The notes: generated by a model not told the origin, from the letters alone. DNA of 64,000 nucleotides from Actinomyces sp. oral taxon 414 (GCF_001278845.1 NZ_CP012590.1:2356001-2420000), one strand, 5' to 3'. Positions 54,500 to 63,258 are shown, numbered from the stretch's first letter. Made by a program: numbers and translations.

Positions 54500-55465
54500 G
54501 TGGACCCGTCGTCGGCCGGCGGAATGACCGACGACGTCGCGCGCCTGGTCGGGGCGCTGCGCGAGGCGGAGCAGTGCGCGGCCGGGATCGACCGGAAGGC
54601 CCTGCGGGACTTCGTGCGCGTCCGCCTGCGCGAGGGCCGCGAGGCGGACGCGGCCCTGCCGGTCGCCGAGACGCTGCAGGGCGCCGACCTCGTCGACCTC
54701 GTGCCCGAGCTCGTGGCGCTGGCCCGCAACGACGAGTATGGCGAGCGGATCCGCGAGCTGCTGGCGAGAATCCCCTTCGACGAGGCCGCCGAACTGGTGG
54801 TGCCGGAGGCCCTAGCGGTGATCTGCGCCCCGCGCTTCAACGCCGATTACTGGGATGTGTGGAATCAGGCGCTTCTTCTGCACCACCTCGGTTACCACCG
54901 GGCCCTGCGGCACGTCGTCGAAATAGCGGACTCGAGCTGCAACCCGGATATGCGGATGGTCGGCGAGTGGATCGTCGACGAACTGCTGAGCACGGCCGGC
55001 TCCGAGGCGACCGCGCCCCCGCGCGAAAAAGCGGAGGAGGAGGACGGAGCCGCCACGAGGAACGGCATTATGGTGGATGTGACGGGACCCATGCGGAGGG
55101 TGCGTGCGCGAAAGCACCTGTGGTCCCCCGACCTCGCTTGGGACATTGCGCGCGGGGAGGCTGTGAAGCGGAATTTCACAATCATCTGGGACTCGGCCGT
55201 CGGGGAGTCCTGGATGAGTCTGCGGCGGGACGGGGACCTGCTCGGCTACCTCGGCGCCGACCTTCCGCTACTGTTCTGCACGGCCGGGCTCGCCGAGGGG
55301 ACCTGGCCGGATCCGGTCGTAGTCGTGAGCGTCCCCTCGTTCACCAGGTCCGTGCTGACGTGCGACAGGAGAATTCTGGAGGGCGCGTTCGGAAGTCCCT
55401 TCCCTCCGTGGGAGCTCTACCCATCGGGATTCAGCGTTCAGCATCTTCGCGACACGACCATCTGA
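54500..55465 (+). CDS. Hypothetical protein of the immunity-like operon
   Basis: A 321-residue cytoplasmic protein without a recognised family. The first 170 residues are helical and repeat-like (LVPELVALARNDEYGERIRE, LLLHHLGYHRALRHVVEIAD), similar in style to HEAT-like immunity proteins. A charged linker (about 180-200) leads to a beta-rich C-terminal domain (RNFTIIWDSAVGESWMSLRR, VVVVSVPSFTRSVLTCDR). GTG at 54500 is used because AGGAG lies about 10 bases upstream; ATG at 54524 is an alternative. It directly follows the two Imm50-like genes. Confidence 0.55.
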   Translation: MDPSSAGGMTDDVARLVGALREAEQCAAGIDRKALRDFVRVRLREGREADAALPVAETLQGADLVDLVPELVALARNDEYGERIRELLARIPFDEAAELVVPEALAVICAPRFNADYWDVWNQALLLHHLGYHRALRHVVEIADSSCNPDMRMVGEWIVDELLSTAGSEATAPPREKAEEEDGAATRNGIMVDVTGPMRRVRARKHLWSPDLAWDIARGEAVKRNFTIIWDSAVGESWMSLRRDGDLLGYLGADLPLLFCTAGLAEGTWPDPVVVVSVPSFTRSVLTCDRRILEGAFGSPFPPWELYPSGFSVQHLRDTTI

Positions 55466-55569
55466 GGGGCTTCAAGCCCGCGGGACGTCCCGGCGAGGCC
55501 CGGGGGCGCATGAGATCCCCGGGACCGGCGGTGTGGGTAGGACTCTTGGGATGGGCCGGGGCAAGGACG

Positions 55570-55689
55570 TGTCCGAATCTGTTGCAAAGTCGCCCCGGGC
55601 CGAGATCGGCCGCGAAGAGAAGCGCGGAATATCAACGATTCGCTTTCTGCGCTTCGACTCGACCGGAGCCTTTGCAACAGATTCGGACA
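55570..55689. repeat. 120-bp palindromic element, copy D (diverged arms)
   Basis: Left arm TGTCCGAATCTGTTGCAAAG and right arm CTTTGCAACAGATTCGGACA remain complementary although they differ from copies A-C at four positions in each arm. Only one base near the inner end of the arms does not pair. Length (120 bp) and core GCGGAATATCAACGATTC are unchanged. Confidence 0.88.
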
Positions 55690-55767
55690 CGGCGCCTCCG
55701 CGGGTCCCGGCAGGGGCGGGCGCGGGTCGGACGGCGGCCGCGACAGGCGCCCCCTGACGCCCAGATG

Positions 55768-55822
55768 TGCACCTCGCACTCGAAAGTGCAGTTCTAACCG
55801 TCATTCTCGAGTGCAAAATGCA
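55768..55822. repeat. Interrupted palindrome upstream of modA
   Basis: TGCA-N4-GCACTCGA (55768-55783) and TCGAGTGC-N4-TGCA (55807-55822) are inverted repeats around a 23-bp centre. It lies 232 bp before modA. It could be an operator, a small hairpin element or a relic of another repeat family; no molybdate-regulator consensus was recognised. The remaining 55823-56053 sequence holds no gene and no clear promoter. Confidence 0.55.
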
Positions 55823-56053
55823 CCTCTCGACGAGGAAAGGGGCCGACCAGGAGGGGGCCGCGGCCGCCCCGGACCGCGGCGCCGACCCCGCCCGAAACCC
55901 AGATTTCCCCAGGGCCCGCCGGTTACGATGGCTGCGGCGTCGTCCGGCCCCGTGCGCACCAGCACGACGGGAAGGCGAAGCCCGGGGGGCCCGGCACCGG
56001 GGCGGGAGCCCGCGGACCCGGCCTCGCAATCGCACTGAACCGAAAGGACCCCC

Positions 56054-57016
56054 ATGCGCCTCTCGCGCCGCCTGGCCATCACCGCACTCACCTTCGTCTC
56101 CGCCGCCTCGCTCGTCGCGTGCGGGGGCGCCTCCGACTCGACGAACTCCGCGGCCCCGGCGACCGCCGCCTCCGCCGACACGGCCATCACCGGCGAGGTC
56201 ACCGTCTTCGCGGCCGCCTCCCTCCAGGACGCCTTCCAGGAGCTGGCCACATCCTTCGAGGCCGCCCACGCGGGCGTCCACATCACCTTCGACTTCCAGG
56301 GATCCCAGGACCTCGTCACCGCCTTGGACGGGGGCTCGCCCGCCGACGTCTTGGCCACCGCCAACAACTCGACCATGACCGACGCCGCGAACAAGGGCCT
56401 GGTCGGCGAGCAGACCGAGTTCGCCACCAATGTCCTGACCCTCATCGTGCCGGCCGGCAACCCGGCGGGCGTCACCGGCATCAACGACGGCTCCCTGGAC
56501 AATGCCGACCTGGTCATCTGCGCCCCCGAGGTTCCCTGCGGCGAGGCCACCGCCAAACTCGCCGACGAGCTCGGCGTGACCCTCAACCCCGTCTCCGAGG
56601 AGCAGAAGGTCACCGACGTGCGCGGCAAGGTCGAGTCCGGCGAGGCCCAGGCCGGCATTGTCTACACCACCGACGCCGCCAAGTCCGGCAGCAAGGTCGA
56701 GCCCATCGCCCTGCCCGCCAACTCCGTGATCAACCACTACCCGATCGCGCTGACCAAGTCGGCCGGCAACCCGCAGGCCGCCCAGGCCTTCATCGACTAC
56801 ATCCTGTCCCCCGAGGGTCAGAAGGTCCTCCAGGACACCTACGGCTTCGGCGCACCGGGCGGCTCTGCCTCCGGTACGACGGCGACCCCGGCGGCCACTC
56901 CGGCCGGGACCGCCACTCCGGCCACTCCGGCCGTCACTCCGGCCGAGGCCGGAACCCCGACGGAGGCGGGGACGGCCGCGGAGACGAGCACCGGGACGAC
57001 CACTCAGAACAACTGA
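56054..57016 (+). CDS. modA: Molybdate ABC transporter substrate-binding lipoprotein
   Basis: A 320-residue ModA. The signal peptide ends in a lipobox (SLVACGG, Cys about 23). The binding fold shows VTVFAAASLQDAFQELATSF, FDFQGSQDLVTALDGGSPAD, VLATANNSTM and a final QAFIDYILSPEGQKVLQDTY. It captures molybdate outside the membrane for ModBC. After residue 270 it carries a Thr/Ala/Pro-rich tail built of ATPAGTATPA-like repeats, unusual for ModA. ATG at 56054 follows GAAAGGA. Confidence 0.95.
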   Translation: MRLSRRLAITALTFVSAASLVACGGASDSTNSAAPATAASADTAITGEVTVFAAASLQDAFQELATSFEAAHAGVHITFDFQGSQDLVTALDGGSPADVLATANNSTMTDAANKGLVGEQTEFATNVLTLIVPAGNPAGVTGINDGSLDNADLVICAPEVPCGEATAKLADELGVTLNPVSEEQKVTDVRGKVESGEAQAGIVYTTDAAKSGSKVEPIALPANSVINHYPIALTKSAGNPQAAQAFIDYILSPEGQKVLQDTYGFGAPGGSASGTTATPAATPAGTATPATPAVTPAEAGTPTEAGTAAETSTGTTTQNN

Positions 57017-57083
57017 CCGACCCGGCTCCCGTGGGCCGGCCGTCGCGAACGGCCGGCCCACGTCTCATGACAGGTTCTCCACC

Positions 57084-59342
57084 GTGACGCGTCACCGCCC
57101 CTCCCCCGCCGGGCCGTCCGCCCGCCGGGCCGCCGGACCGCCCGCCCCGCCGAACACTCCGCCGAACTCCCGCCGGCCCGCCCCGCGGCGCCGCTCGCGC
57201 GCGGCCCGCAATCCCCTGCCCGCGCCCGTGCTCCTCCTCGCCGTCCTGGGCGCCTGTGCCATCGTTCTGCCCTTCGTCGGACTGGGCACGCGCGTGGCCT
57301 GGACCGAGCTGCCGACGTTGCTCGCCTCCGACTCCGCGCGCACCGCCCTGGGTCTGTCCCTGCGCACCTGCCTGATCGCCACGACGATCTCGGTGGCCCT
57401 GGGGACGCCCCTGGCCCTGCTGCTCGCCCGCGACTGGCCGGGCGTGCGGGTGGGCCGGATCGTGGCCGTGCTGCCCATGACCATGCCACCCGTCGTCGCC
57501 GGTATCGCCCTGCTGTCGACCCTGGGCCGCCGGGGCGTGCTCGGCCCCTCCCTGGAGGCCGTGGGCATCAGGGTCTCCTTCTCCACCCTCGCCGTCGTCA
57601 TCGCCCAGGTCTTCGTGTCCATGCCCTACCTCGTGGTGACCCTGGAGGCGGCGCTGCGCAGCCGCGACATCCGCCTGGAGACCATCGCCCGCACCCTGGG
57701 CGCCCGCGAGTGGCGCGTGCTGACCCGCATCACCCTGCCGCTGGTCGGCCCGGCGCTCGCGCGCGGCACGGCGCTGGCGCTGGGGCGCAGTCTGGGCGAG
57801 TTCGGGGCGACCATCGCCTTCGCCGGCTCCAAGGAGGGCGTCACCCGCACCATGCCCCTGGCGATCTACCTGGAGCGGGAGAACGACACGGCCACTTCCC
57901 TGGCGCTGGCGGTCGTCCTCATCGCCCTGTCCTTCCTCATTGTGGGCGCCACGAGCGTCCGGTGGGGCGACGCCCTCACGGCCCTGAGAGTCCGACGGCG
58001 TCCGGGCGCGCCGGACCCGGACGCGGCCGACGCCGATGCGGCCGGTGAAACGGCGGGCAGGAAGACCGGCGCGGTTGAGGCGGCCGACGCCGATGCGGCC
58101 GACGCATCAACCGGCGACGCGGCAACCGACGAGCCGGCCGCCGCGCCCGGGCGCCGCCGGTCCCCGCGGCCCGACAGCCCCGTCCCCCTGCGCATCGCCT
58201 TTGCCTCCACCGCCCGCGACGTCGTCGTCGATCTGACCGTCGAGGCCGGCCGCACCCTGGCGCTCGTGGGCCCCAACGGCTCGGGCAAGTCCACCGCCTG
58301 CGCCGTGGCCGCCGGACTGCTCGACGCCGAGGCCGGCCGGGTGAGCCTGGGCGAGCGCGTCCTGGACGGCCCCGGCGTCTTCGTGCCGGCCGGGCGGCGC
58401 GACGTCGCCCTGCTGTCCCAGGCTCCGGGGATCTTCCCGCACATGAGCGTCCTGGACAATGTCGCCTTCGGGCCGCGCTGCCGGGGCGACTCCCGCGCGC
58501 AGGCCCGCCGGCGCGCCCTGGCCGAACTCGCGGCCGTGGGCGCCTCGCACCTGGCCGGGCGCCCCGGCGGAGAGCTGTCGGGGGGCCAGGCCGCCCGGGT
58601 GGCTCTGGCCCGCGCCCTGGCCACGCGCCCGCGCGCCCTCGTCCTCGACGAGCCCATGGCCGCCCTGGACGTGACGGCCCGCGCCCAGATGCGCGCCGTC
58701 GTCGGCCGGCGCGCCGCCGAGGAGTGGCTGACCGTCCTGCTGGTCACGCACGACGTCCTGGACGTGGCCGCCCTGGCCGACGACGTCGCCGTCCTCGAGC
58801 ACGGGCGCGTCGTGGAGTCCGGGCCGGCTGCCCGCGTGCTGGCCGCTCCCGCCTCCGACTTCGCCGCGCGCCTGACCGGCACCGCCGTGCTCCTGGGCGC
58901 CCTGGAGGGCGACCGCGGGGCCCCGCGCCTGCGACTGGCCTCCGGTGATCTCATCATCGGCCGGCCCCAGGAGGCGGACGACGACGGGGAGTCGGCGGCC
59001 CCGCCCGCCGCGCCCGCCCCGACGCACGCCCCCTTGAGCGGCCCGGGGGCGGCCCTCGTGCCGCCCGACGCCGTCGCCCTCTACCCCGTGGGCCGGGGCG
59101 CGCCGCCGGGCAGCCCGCGCAATGCGCTCACCGGCCGTGTCACCGGCGTGGAGCGCGCCGGCGCCCTGGTCATGGTCGCCCTTGACGTCGGCGCGGGCCA
59201 GGTCCTCACCTCGGCGATCACGACGGCGGCCCTGGCGGAACTGGGGGTGCGCGCGGGCCAGGAGCTGACCTGCGTCATCAAGGCCGTCCAGGTGCGGATC
59301 CTGGCCCGCCCCGCCGCGAATCGGGAGGACGGCCGTGAGTGA
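57084..59342 (+). CDS. modBC: Fused molybdate ABC transporter permease and ATPase
   Basis: A 752-residue ModB-ModC fusion. The permease half (about 40-310) has six membrane segments and the EAA loop (LETIARTLGAREWRVLTRIT, LGRSLGEFGATIAFAG). An acidic linker of about 70 residues with ADADAADAS repeats joins it to the ATPase (about 370-580): Walker A GPNGSGKST, signature LSGGQAARVALARALATRP, Walker B LVLDEPMAALD. A C-terminal TOBE/Mop domain (VTGVERAGALVMVALDVGAG) may bind molybdate. GTG at 57084 is 67 bp after modA. Its end overlaps moeB by 8 bp. Confidence 0.95.
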   Translation: MTRHRPSPAGPSARRAAGPPAPPNTPPNSRRPAPRRRSRAARNPLPAPVLLLAVLGACAIVLPFVGLGTRVAWTELPTLLASDSARTALGLSLRTCLIATTISVALGTPLALLLARDWPGVRVGRIVAVLPMTMPPVVAGIALLSTLGRRGVLGPSLEAVGIRVSFSTLAVVIAQVFVSMPYLVVTLEAALRSRDIRLETIARTLGAREWRVLTRITLPLVGPALARGTALALGRSLGEFGATIAFAGSKEGVTRTMPLAIYLERENDTATSLALAVVLIALSFLIVGATSVRWGDALTALRVRRRPGAPDPDAADADAAGETAGRKTGAVEAADADAADASTGDAATDEPAAAPGRRRSPRPDSPVPLRIAFASTARDVVVDLTVEAGRTLALVGPNGSGKSTACAVAAGLLDAEAGRVSLGERVLDGPGVFVPAGRRDVALLSQAPGIFPHMSVLDNVAFGPRCRGDSRAQARRRALAELAAVGASHLAGRPGGELSGGQAARVALARALATRPRALVLDEPMAALDVTARAQMRAVVGRRAAEEWLTVLLVTHDVLDVAALADDVAVLEHGRVVESGPAARVLAAPASDFAARLTGTAVLLGALEGDRGAPRLRLASGDLIIGRPQEADDDGESAAPPAAPAPTHAPLSGPGAALVPPDAVALYPVGRGAPPGSPRNALTGRVTGVERAGALVMVALDVGAGQVLTSAITTAALAELGVRAGQELTCVIKAVQVRILARPAANREDGRE

Positions 59343-60174
59343 GCCCGGCCCCGCATCCGACCCCGTTCCCGGCGTGATCCCCGACGAGCGCCGTCGCCCC
59401 CTGACCCCCGCCGAGCGACGCCGTTACCACCGTAACGTCCTCGTCCCGCAGGTCGGCGCGGCCGGTCAGGAGCGGATCCGAGCGGCCCGCGTCCTCGTCG
59501 TCGGCGCCGGGGGACTCGGCTCGTCGGCCGCCCTCCACCTGGCGGCCGCCGGTGTGGGGCGGCTGGGGATCATCGACTCGGACTCGGTCGAGATCTCGAA
59601 CCTCCAGCGGCAGATCCTCCACCGCACCGCCGACGTCGGGCGCGCCAAGACCGACTCGGCCCGCGAGACCCTCACCGCGCTCAACCCCGACGTCGAGGTC
59701 CTCGCCCTCCCGCTGCGCCTGACCGGCGCCAACGCCCCGCAGGTGCTGCGCGGCTGGGACGTGGTGGTCGACGGGACGGACAACTTCCCCGCCCGCTACC
59801 TCCTGGGGGACGCCTGCGCCCTGCTGGGCGTCCCGCTGGTGCACGGCGCGGTCATGCGCACGCACGGGCAGGTCGCCGTCTTCGACGCCGCCCGCGGCCC
59901 CTGCTACCGCTGCCTGCACCCCGACCCGCCGCCCGGCCGGGCGCCCTCCTGCGCCGAAGTCGGCGTGCTCGGGGTCCTGCCGGGGATCATCGGCTCCATG
60001 CAGGCCGCCGAGGCCCTCAAGCTCGTGATCGGCGGGGCGCGCCCGCTCATCGGACGGGTCCTGGTCCTGGACGTCTGGGGCGGCGCCGTCACCGAGCTGC
60101 CGGTGCGCAAGAACCCCGCCTGCCCGACCTGCGGGGCGCGCCCGGGGCCAGACCCGGCCGACCGAACCGACTGA
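59335..60174 (+). CDS. moeB: Molybdopterin-synthase adenylyltransferase MoeB
   Basis: A 279-residue ThiF/MoeB/E1-like enzyme that adenylates the GG end of MoaD. Motifs are RVLVVGAGGLGSSAALHLAA (ATP site), DSDSVEISNLQRQILHRTAD, DNFPARYLLGDAC and the zinc pairs CYRC and CPTC. The active-site Cys region PSCAEVGVLGVLPGIIGSMQ is present. It lacks the C-terminal rhodanese domain many actinobacterial homologues have, so sulfur must come from another protein. GTG at 59335 overlaps modBC, tying molybdate uptake to cofactor synthesis. Confidence 0.93.
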   Translation: MSEPGPASDPVPGVIPDERRRPLTPAERRRYHRNVLVPQVGAAGQERIRAARVLVVGAGGLGSSAALHLAAAGVGRLGIIDSDSVEISNLQRQILHRTADVGRAKTDSARETLTALNPDVEVLALPLRLTGANAPQVLRGWDVVVDGTDNFPARYLLGDACALLGVPLVHGAVMRTHGQVAVFDAARGPCYRCLHPDPPPGRAPSCAEVGVLGVLPGIIGSMQAAEALKLVIGGARPLIGRVLVLDVWGGAVTELPVRKNPACPTCGARPGPDPADRTD

Positions 60175-60388
60175 ACCGACCGGGGCGACGGGGCTCGACC
60201 GTGAGAAACCCCCTCGGTCGGGCGCCGGTCCCGGCGCCGGACCGGGATCGCGCCGCTGACCCGCCGAGGCGCCCGGAACGACACGCCGCCCGGGTGGTCC
60301 TGGGAGTACCTGGGACGCCGGCCGGGCGAATCGTAGGGTGGGGGCGTCGGCGTCCGAGCACCACCGGGCGCCAGTAACGGAGGACTCC

Positions 60389-61438
60389 ATGAGTACCGCA
60401 CCCGCCCTGCCCGCCACCATGCGCGCCGTCGTCATGCGCGCCCCCGGCGACGTCGTCGTCGAGGACGTCGAAGTGCCCCGCGTCGTGCACCCGACCGACG
60501 TCGTCCTCAAGATCGAGGCCGCCTGCGTCTGCGGCTCCGACCTGTGGCCCTACCGCGGCCTGCAGCCCGTGGAGAACCGGCGCATGGGCCACGAGTACGT
60601 GGGCACCGTCGTCGAGGCCGGCGCCGATGTGAAGAACATGAAGATCGGCGACTTCGTCATCGGCTCCTTCATGGTCTCGGACAACACCTGCGAGATCTGC
60701 CGGGCAGGTTACCCCTCGCGCTGCGCCAACGCGGGCTCGTACACGGGCATGCAGGCCCAGTACGCCCGCGTCGAGCTGGCCGACGGCACGCTCGTCGTCG
60801 TCCCCGGCGGCAAGCCGGAGGACCTCGACCGCCTGGCCGACTACCTCGCCGCCTCCGACGTGCTGGGCACCGGCTGGTTCGCGGCCGTGGCCGCCGAGGC
60901 CGGCCCCGGCAAGACGATCGCCGTCGTCGGCGACGGCGCGGTGGGCCTGTGCGCCGTCCTGGCCGCCAAGGCGCTGGGGTCCGAGAGGGTCATCGCCTTC
61001 TCCCGTCACGCCGACCGCGCGGCGCTGGCCCGCGAGTTCGGGGCCGACGTCGTCATCGCCGAGCGCGGCGAGGCCGGTGCGGCCAAGGTCAAGGAGCTGA
61101 CCAATGGGCTGGGCGCCCACGGGGTGTGCGAGGCCGTGGGCACCCAGCTGTCCATGGACCAGGCCATCGCCTCGTGCCGCCCCGGCGGCCACGTCGGCTT
61201 CGTCGGCGTCTCCCACGACCAGAAGATCGACGGGCAGACCCTGTTCTTCTCCGAGGTGCACCTGCTCGGCGGGCCGGCGCCCGTGCGCCGCTTCCTGCCG
61301 GACCTGATCCGGCGCATCCAGTCCGGTCAGATCCGCCCCGGGCGCGTCTTCACCCGGCACCTGCCGCTGGAGGAGGCCGCCGAGGCCTACAGGGCCATGG
61401 ACGAGCGCCGCGAGATCAAGGTGCTGCTGGAGGTCTGA
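60389..61438 (+). CDS. Zinc-dependent alcohol dehydrogenase family protein
   Basis: A 349-residue medium-chain dehydrogenase. Catalytic zinc ligands are in CVCGSDLWPYRG and GHEYVGTVVEAG. Of the structural zinc cluster only part of the usual four cysteines is visible (NTCEICRAGYPSRCAN). The Rossmann motif is VVGDGAVGLCAVLAAKALG, with SRHADR after it suggesting NADP preference. The substrate is unknown. ATG at 60389 follows ACGGAGGA. Stands alone after moeB. Confidence 0.9.
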   Translation: MSTAPALPATMRAVVMRAPGDVVVEDVEVPRVVHPTDVVLKIEAACVCGSDLWPYRGLQPVENRRMGHEYVGTVVEAGADVKNMKIGDFVIGSFMVSDNTCEICRAGYPSRCANAGSYTGMQAQYARVELADGTLVVVPGGKPEDLDRLADYLAASDVLGTGWFAAVAAEAGPGKTIAVVGDGAVGLCAVLAAKALGSERVIAFSRHADRAALAREFGADVVIAERGEAGAAKVKELTNGLGAHGVCEAVGTQLSMDQAIASCRPGGHVGFVGVSHDQKIDGQTLFFSEVHLLGGPAPVRRFLPDLIRRIQSGQIRPGRVFTRHLPLEEAAEAYRAMDERREIKVLLEV

Positions 61439-61503
61439 GGCCGCGCGGCCGGACACGGCAGCGGCGGGGACGGGCGGGCGGTGCCGCCGGGAAAGGAGTC
61501 GTT

Positions 61504-61932
61504 TTGAGGAGAACCAGGAGGACGACGGCGATCGTCGCCGCGGTCGCGGTGTGCACGACGGCTCTGGTGGCCGCCTGCCTGTTCCTCGTCCTGCCCCGCA
61601 TGCACGGGGATACGAGCCACGTCGACAGACGTGTGGTGAACCTCGGCGACCGCAGCGAGCAGGACGTCGAGGCCGCGATGGACGTGGTCGAGGAGCGCTT
61701 CGCGAGCGGGTTCCGGGACTGCGCGCTGACCGACCTGTGGTTCGACGCGGAGCGGAGGAATCCCGAGTACGAGGAGGAGTACGGCGCGGACAACGTCCTG
61801 GTGCTGGACTCGAAGTTCACCACGGGGCCGTGGGCGGACCCCTCGCTCAACCCCGACTCCGGCTACACCTGGGAGTGGGTCCTGGTGAGGACAGGCACCG
61901 GCTGGAGCATCAAGAGCTACGGATCGGGGTGA
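61504..61932 (+). CDS. Small secreted or membrane-anchored hypothetical protein
   Basis: A 142-residue protein with a basic start (MRRTRRTT), a hydrophobic segment (IVAAVAVCTTALVAACLFLV, about 9-30) and an acidic extracytoplasmic domain (SEQDVEAAMDVVEERFASGF, YTWEWVLVRTGTGWSIKSYG) whose end resembles NTF2-like/DUF4829 proteins. TTG at 61504 is chosen because AAAGGAG lies just upstream. The cysteine in VAAC could be a lipobox. Function unknown. Confidence 0.6.
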   Translation: MRRTRRTTAIVAAVAVCTTALVAACLFLVLPRMHGDTSHVDRRVVNLGDRSEQDVEAAMDVVEERFASGFRDCALTDLWFDAERRNPEYEEEYGADNVLVLDSKFTTGPWADPSLNPDSGYTWEWVLVRTGTGWSIKSYGSG

Positions 61933-62019
61933 CCCGGCGACCCGGGGCCGGGGCGGCCGACGCCGTCGGTCAGCGCCCGGGCGCGGCGGCCCGCTGAGGC
62001 GACCGCGGAATCCTGCGGA

Positions 62020-62364
62020 TCAGGCGGCCGCGGCGGGCGCGGCCCGGCGCCGACGACGACGGCGGACGGCGGAGACGGTGCCGGTCACCGTCAAACCGAT
62101 GCTCACCACGCACAGGCCGAAGCCGACCCGGTGGACGGGCACCGCCGAGTGATCGTAGTCCCAGTAGGCCTGGAAGTCCTCGACGCTGAGCGGGCACTGC
62201 TTGCCGTCGACCTCGATGGCGAAGCCCGAGGTCGGGTTTCCCTCCTCGACGCAGGTGTAGCTCGGCGGATCGCCCAGGTGACGGACGAAGAAGAGGCCCA
62301 CTCCGGCAGCGAATAGGATGATGGCGGCAAGGAACCAGTACAGGGGTTTCATGACGTGAATCAT
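62020..62364 (-). CDS. Small two-TM hypothetical protein
   Basis: A 114-residue protein with two membrane segments (LYWFLAAIILFAAGVGLFFV, and VGFGLCVVSIGLTVTGTVSA) that flank an external loop with two cysteines (YTCVEE, KQCPLS) likely to form a disulfide. The C-terminus is a poly-Arg/Ala stretch on the cytoplasmic side. ATG at 62364 has GGGAGAGGGG upstream; an ATG at 62352 is possible. Function unknown. Convergent with the preceding gene. Confidence 0.6.
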   Translation of the reverse strand: MIHVMKPLYWFLAAIILFAAGVGLFFVRHLGDPPSYTCVEEGNPTSGFAIEVDGKQCPLSVEDFQAYWDYDHSAVPVHRVGFGLCVVSIGLTVTGTVSAVRRRRRRRAAPAAAA

Positions 62365-62500
62365 ACGCGCCCCTCTCCCGCCGGACCGGCGGATATGACA
62401 CGCGAGACCGGTGAGAAACGACAAGCCGGACCGGGAAGGTTATTCCGGGGGTGTCTGCGTGGGGCGGGTGGGACTCCTGTGGCGACCCGGGGCGAGGGCG

Positions 62501-62620
62501 TGTCCAAATCTGCCACAAAGGCGCCCCGGGCCGGGATCGGCCGCGAAGAAAAGCGCGGAATATCAACGATTCTTCTCGCGCGTCCCGGCTCGACCGGGGC
62601 CTTTGTGGCAGATTTGGACA
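62501..62620. repeat. 120-bp palindromic element, copy C
   Basis: Perfect 22-bp inverted repeat identical to that of copy A, 120 bp long, core GCGGAATATCAACGATTC. Interior bases are also largely complementary (CCCCGGGCCGGGA / TCCCGGCTCGACCGGGG; GCGAAGAA / TTCTTCTCGC). As in copy B, GAAGGTTATTC lies exactly 66 bp to the left (62435). Confidence 0.88.
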
Positions 62621-62801
62621 ATCCGCTGGCATGGGCCGGGCGGGGAGGGCGGCGCCCGTTGCGGGTGCCCCGACGACTGCGGTGACCACTTCGACGACCG
62701 CGGCGGCCCCGCGAGAGCGCCGTTCCGGGGCAGGACCCCGCCGCCCGGCCCGGTCCCGGATGTCTCGCCCATCCCCGGGCCCCGTCGGGACGCCTCCGAT
62801 T

Positions 62802-62880
62802 CTTCGTGAGCGCGCAGGTTTCCAGTCGAACGCGCATCTCCCATCTGCGCGTTCGACTAGAAACCTGCGCGCTCGCGAAG
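62802..62880. repeat. Long-hairpin element with 9-nt loop, copy 3
   Basis: A 35-bp inverted repeat with two mismatches (left begins CTTCGTGAGCGCGCAGGTTT) around loop TCTCCCATC. Relative to copies 1 and 2, CGTAGGT/ACCTACG has become CGCAGGT/ACCTGCG on both arms. The rest of the 894-bp spacer (62365-63258) holds copy C, a degraded ACCGGCGG module at 62385-62425 and no recognised gene. Confidence 0.88.
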
Positions 62881-63258
62881 AACGACGGACCGGGGTCGGA
62901 GCGGGCCGACAAGGGCGCAGTAGAAGCCGGGGCCGACGGGGTCGCCGACGACGCCGTCGTCGCGGACCGTTTCGCAGCCCCGAATGGGGCCCACGCCGTG
63001 GCATGATCGCCGGGGCGCGGGCGCGCGGTCCGACTCCGGGTCCGCGCCGACCGCCGCCCGTCGCCGTCGGAACCGACCACCGGGGGCCGCCACTGCCGGA
63101 ACCGAACGCCGGGGACCGGGGCCGCCACTGCCGGAGGTCACCACTGCCGGAGGTCACCGCCGACCGGCGCCCGCCAGCGGGCGGCCGGACCACCCGGACC
63201 ACTCCGCCCGCTCGGGTCACTCCGCCCGCGCCGGCAACCGACTCAGGGAGGACACGCC

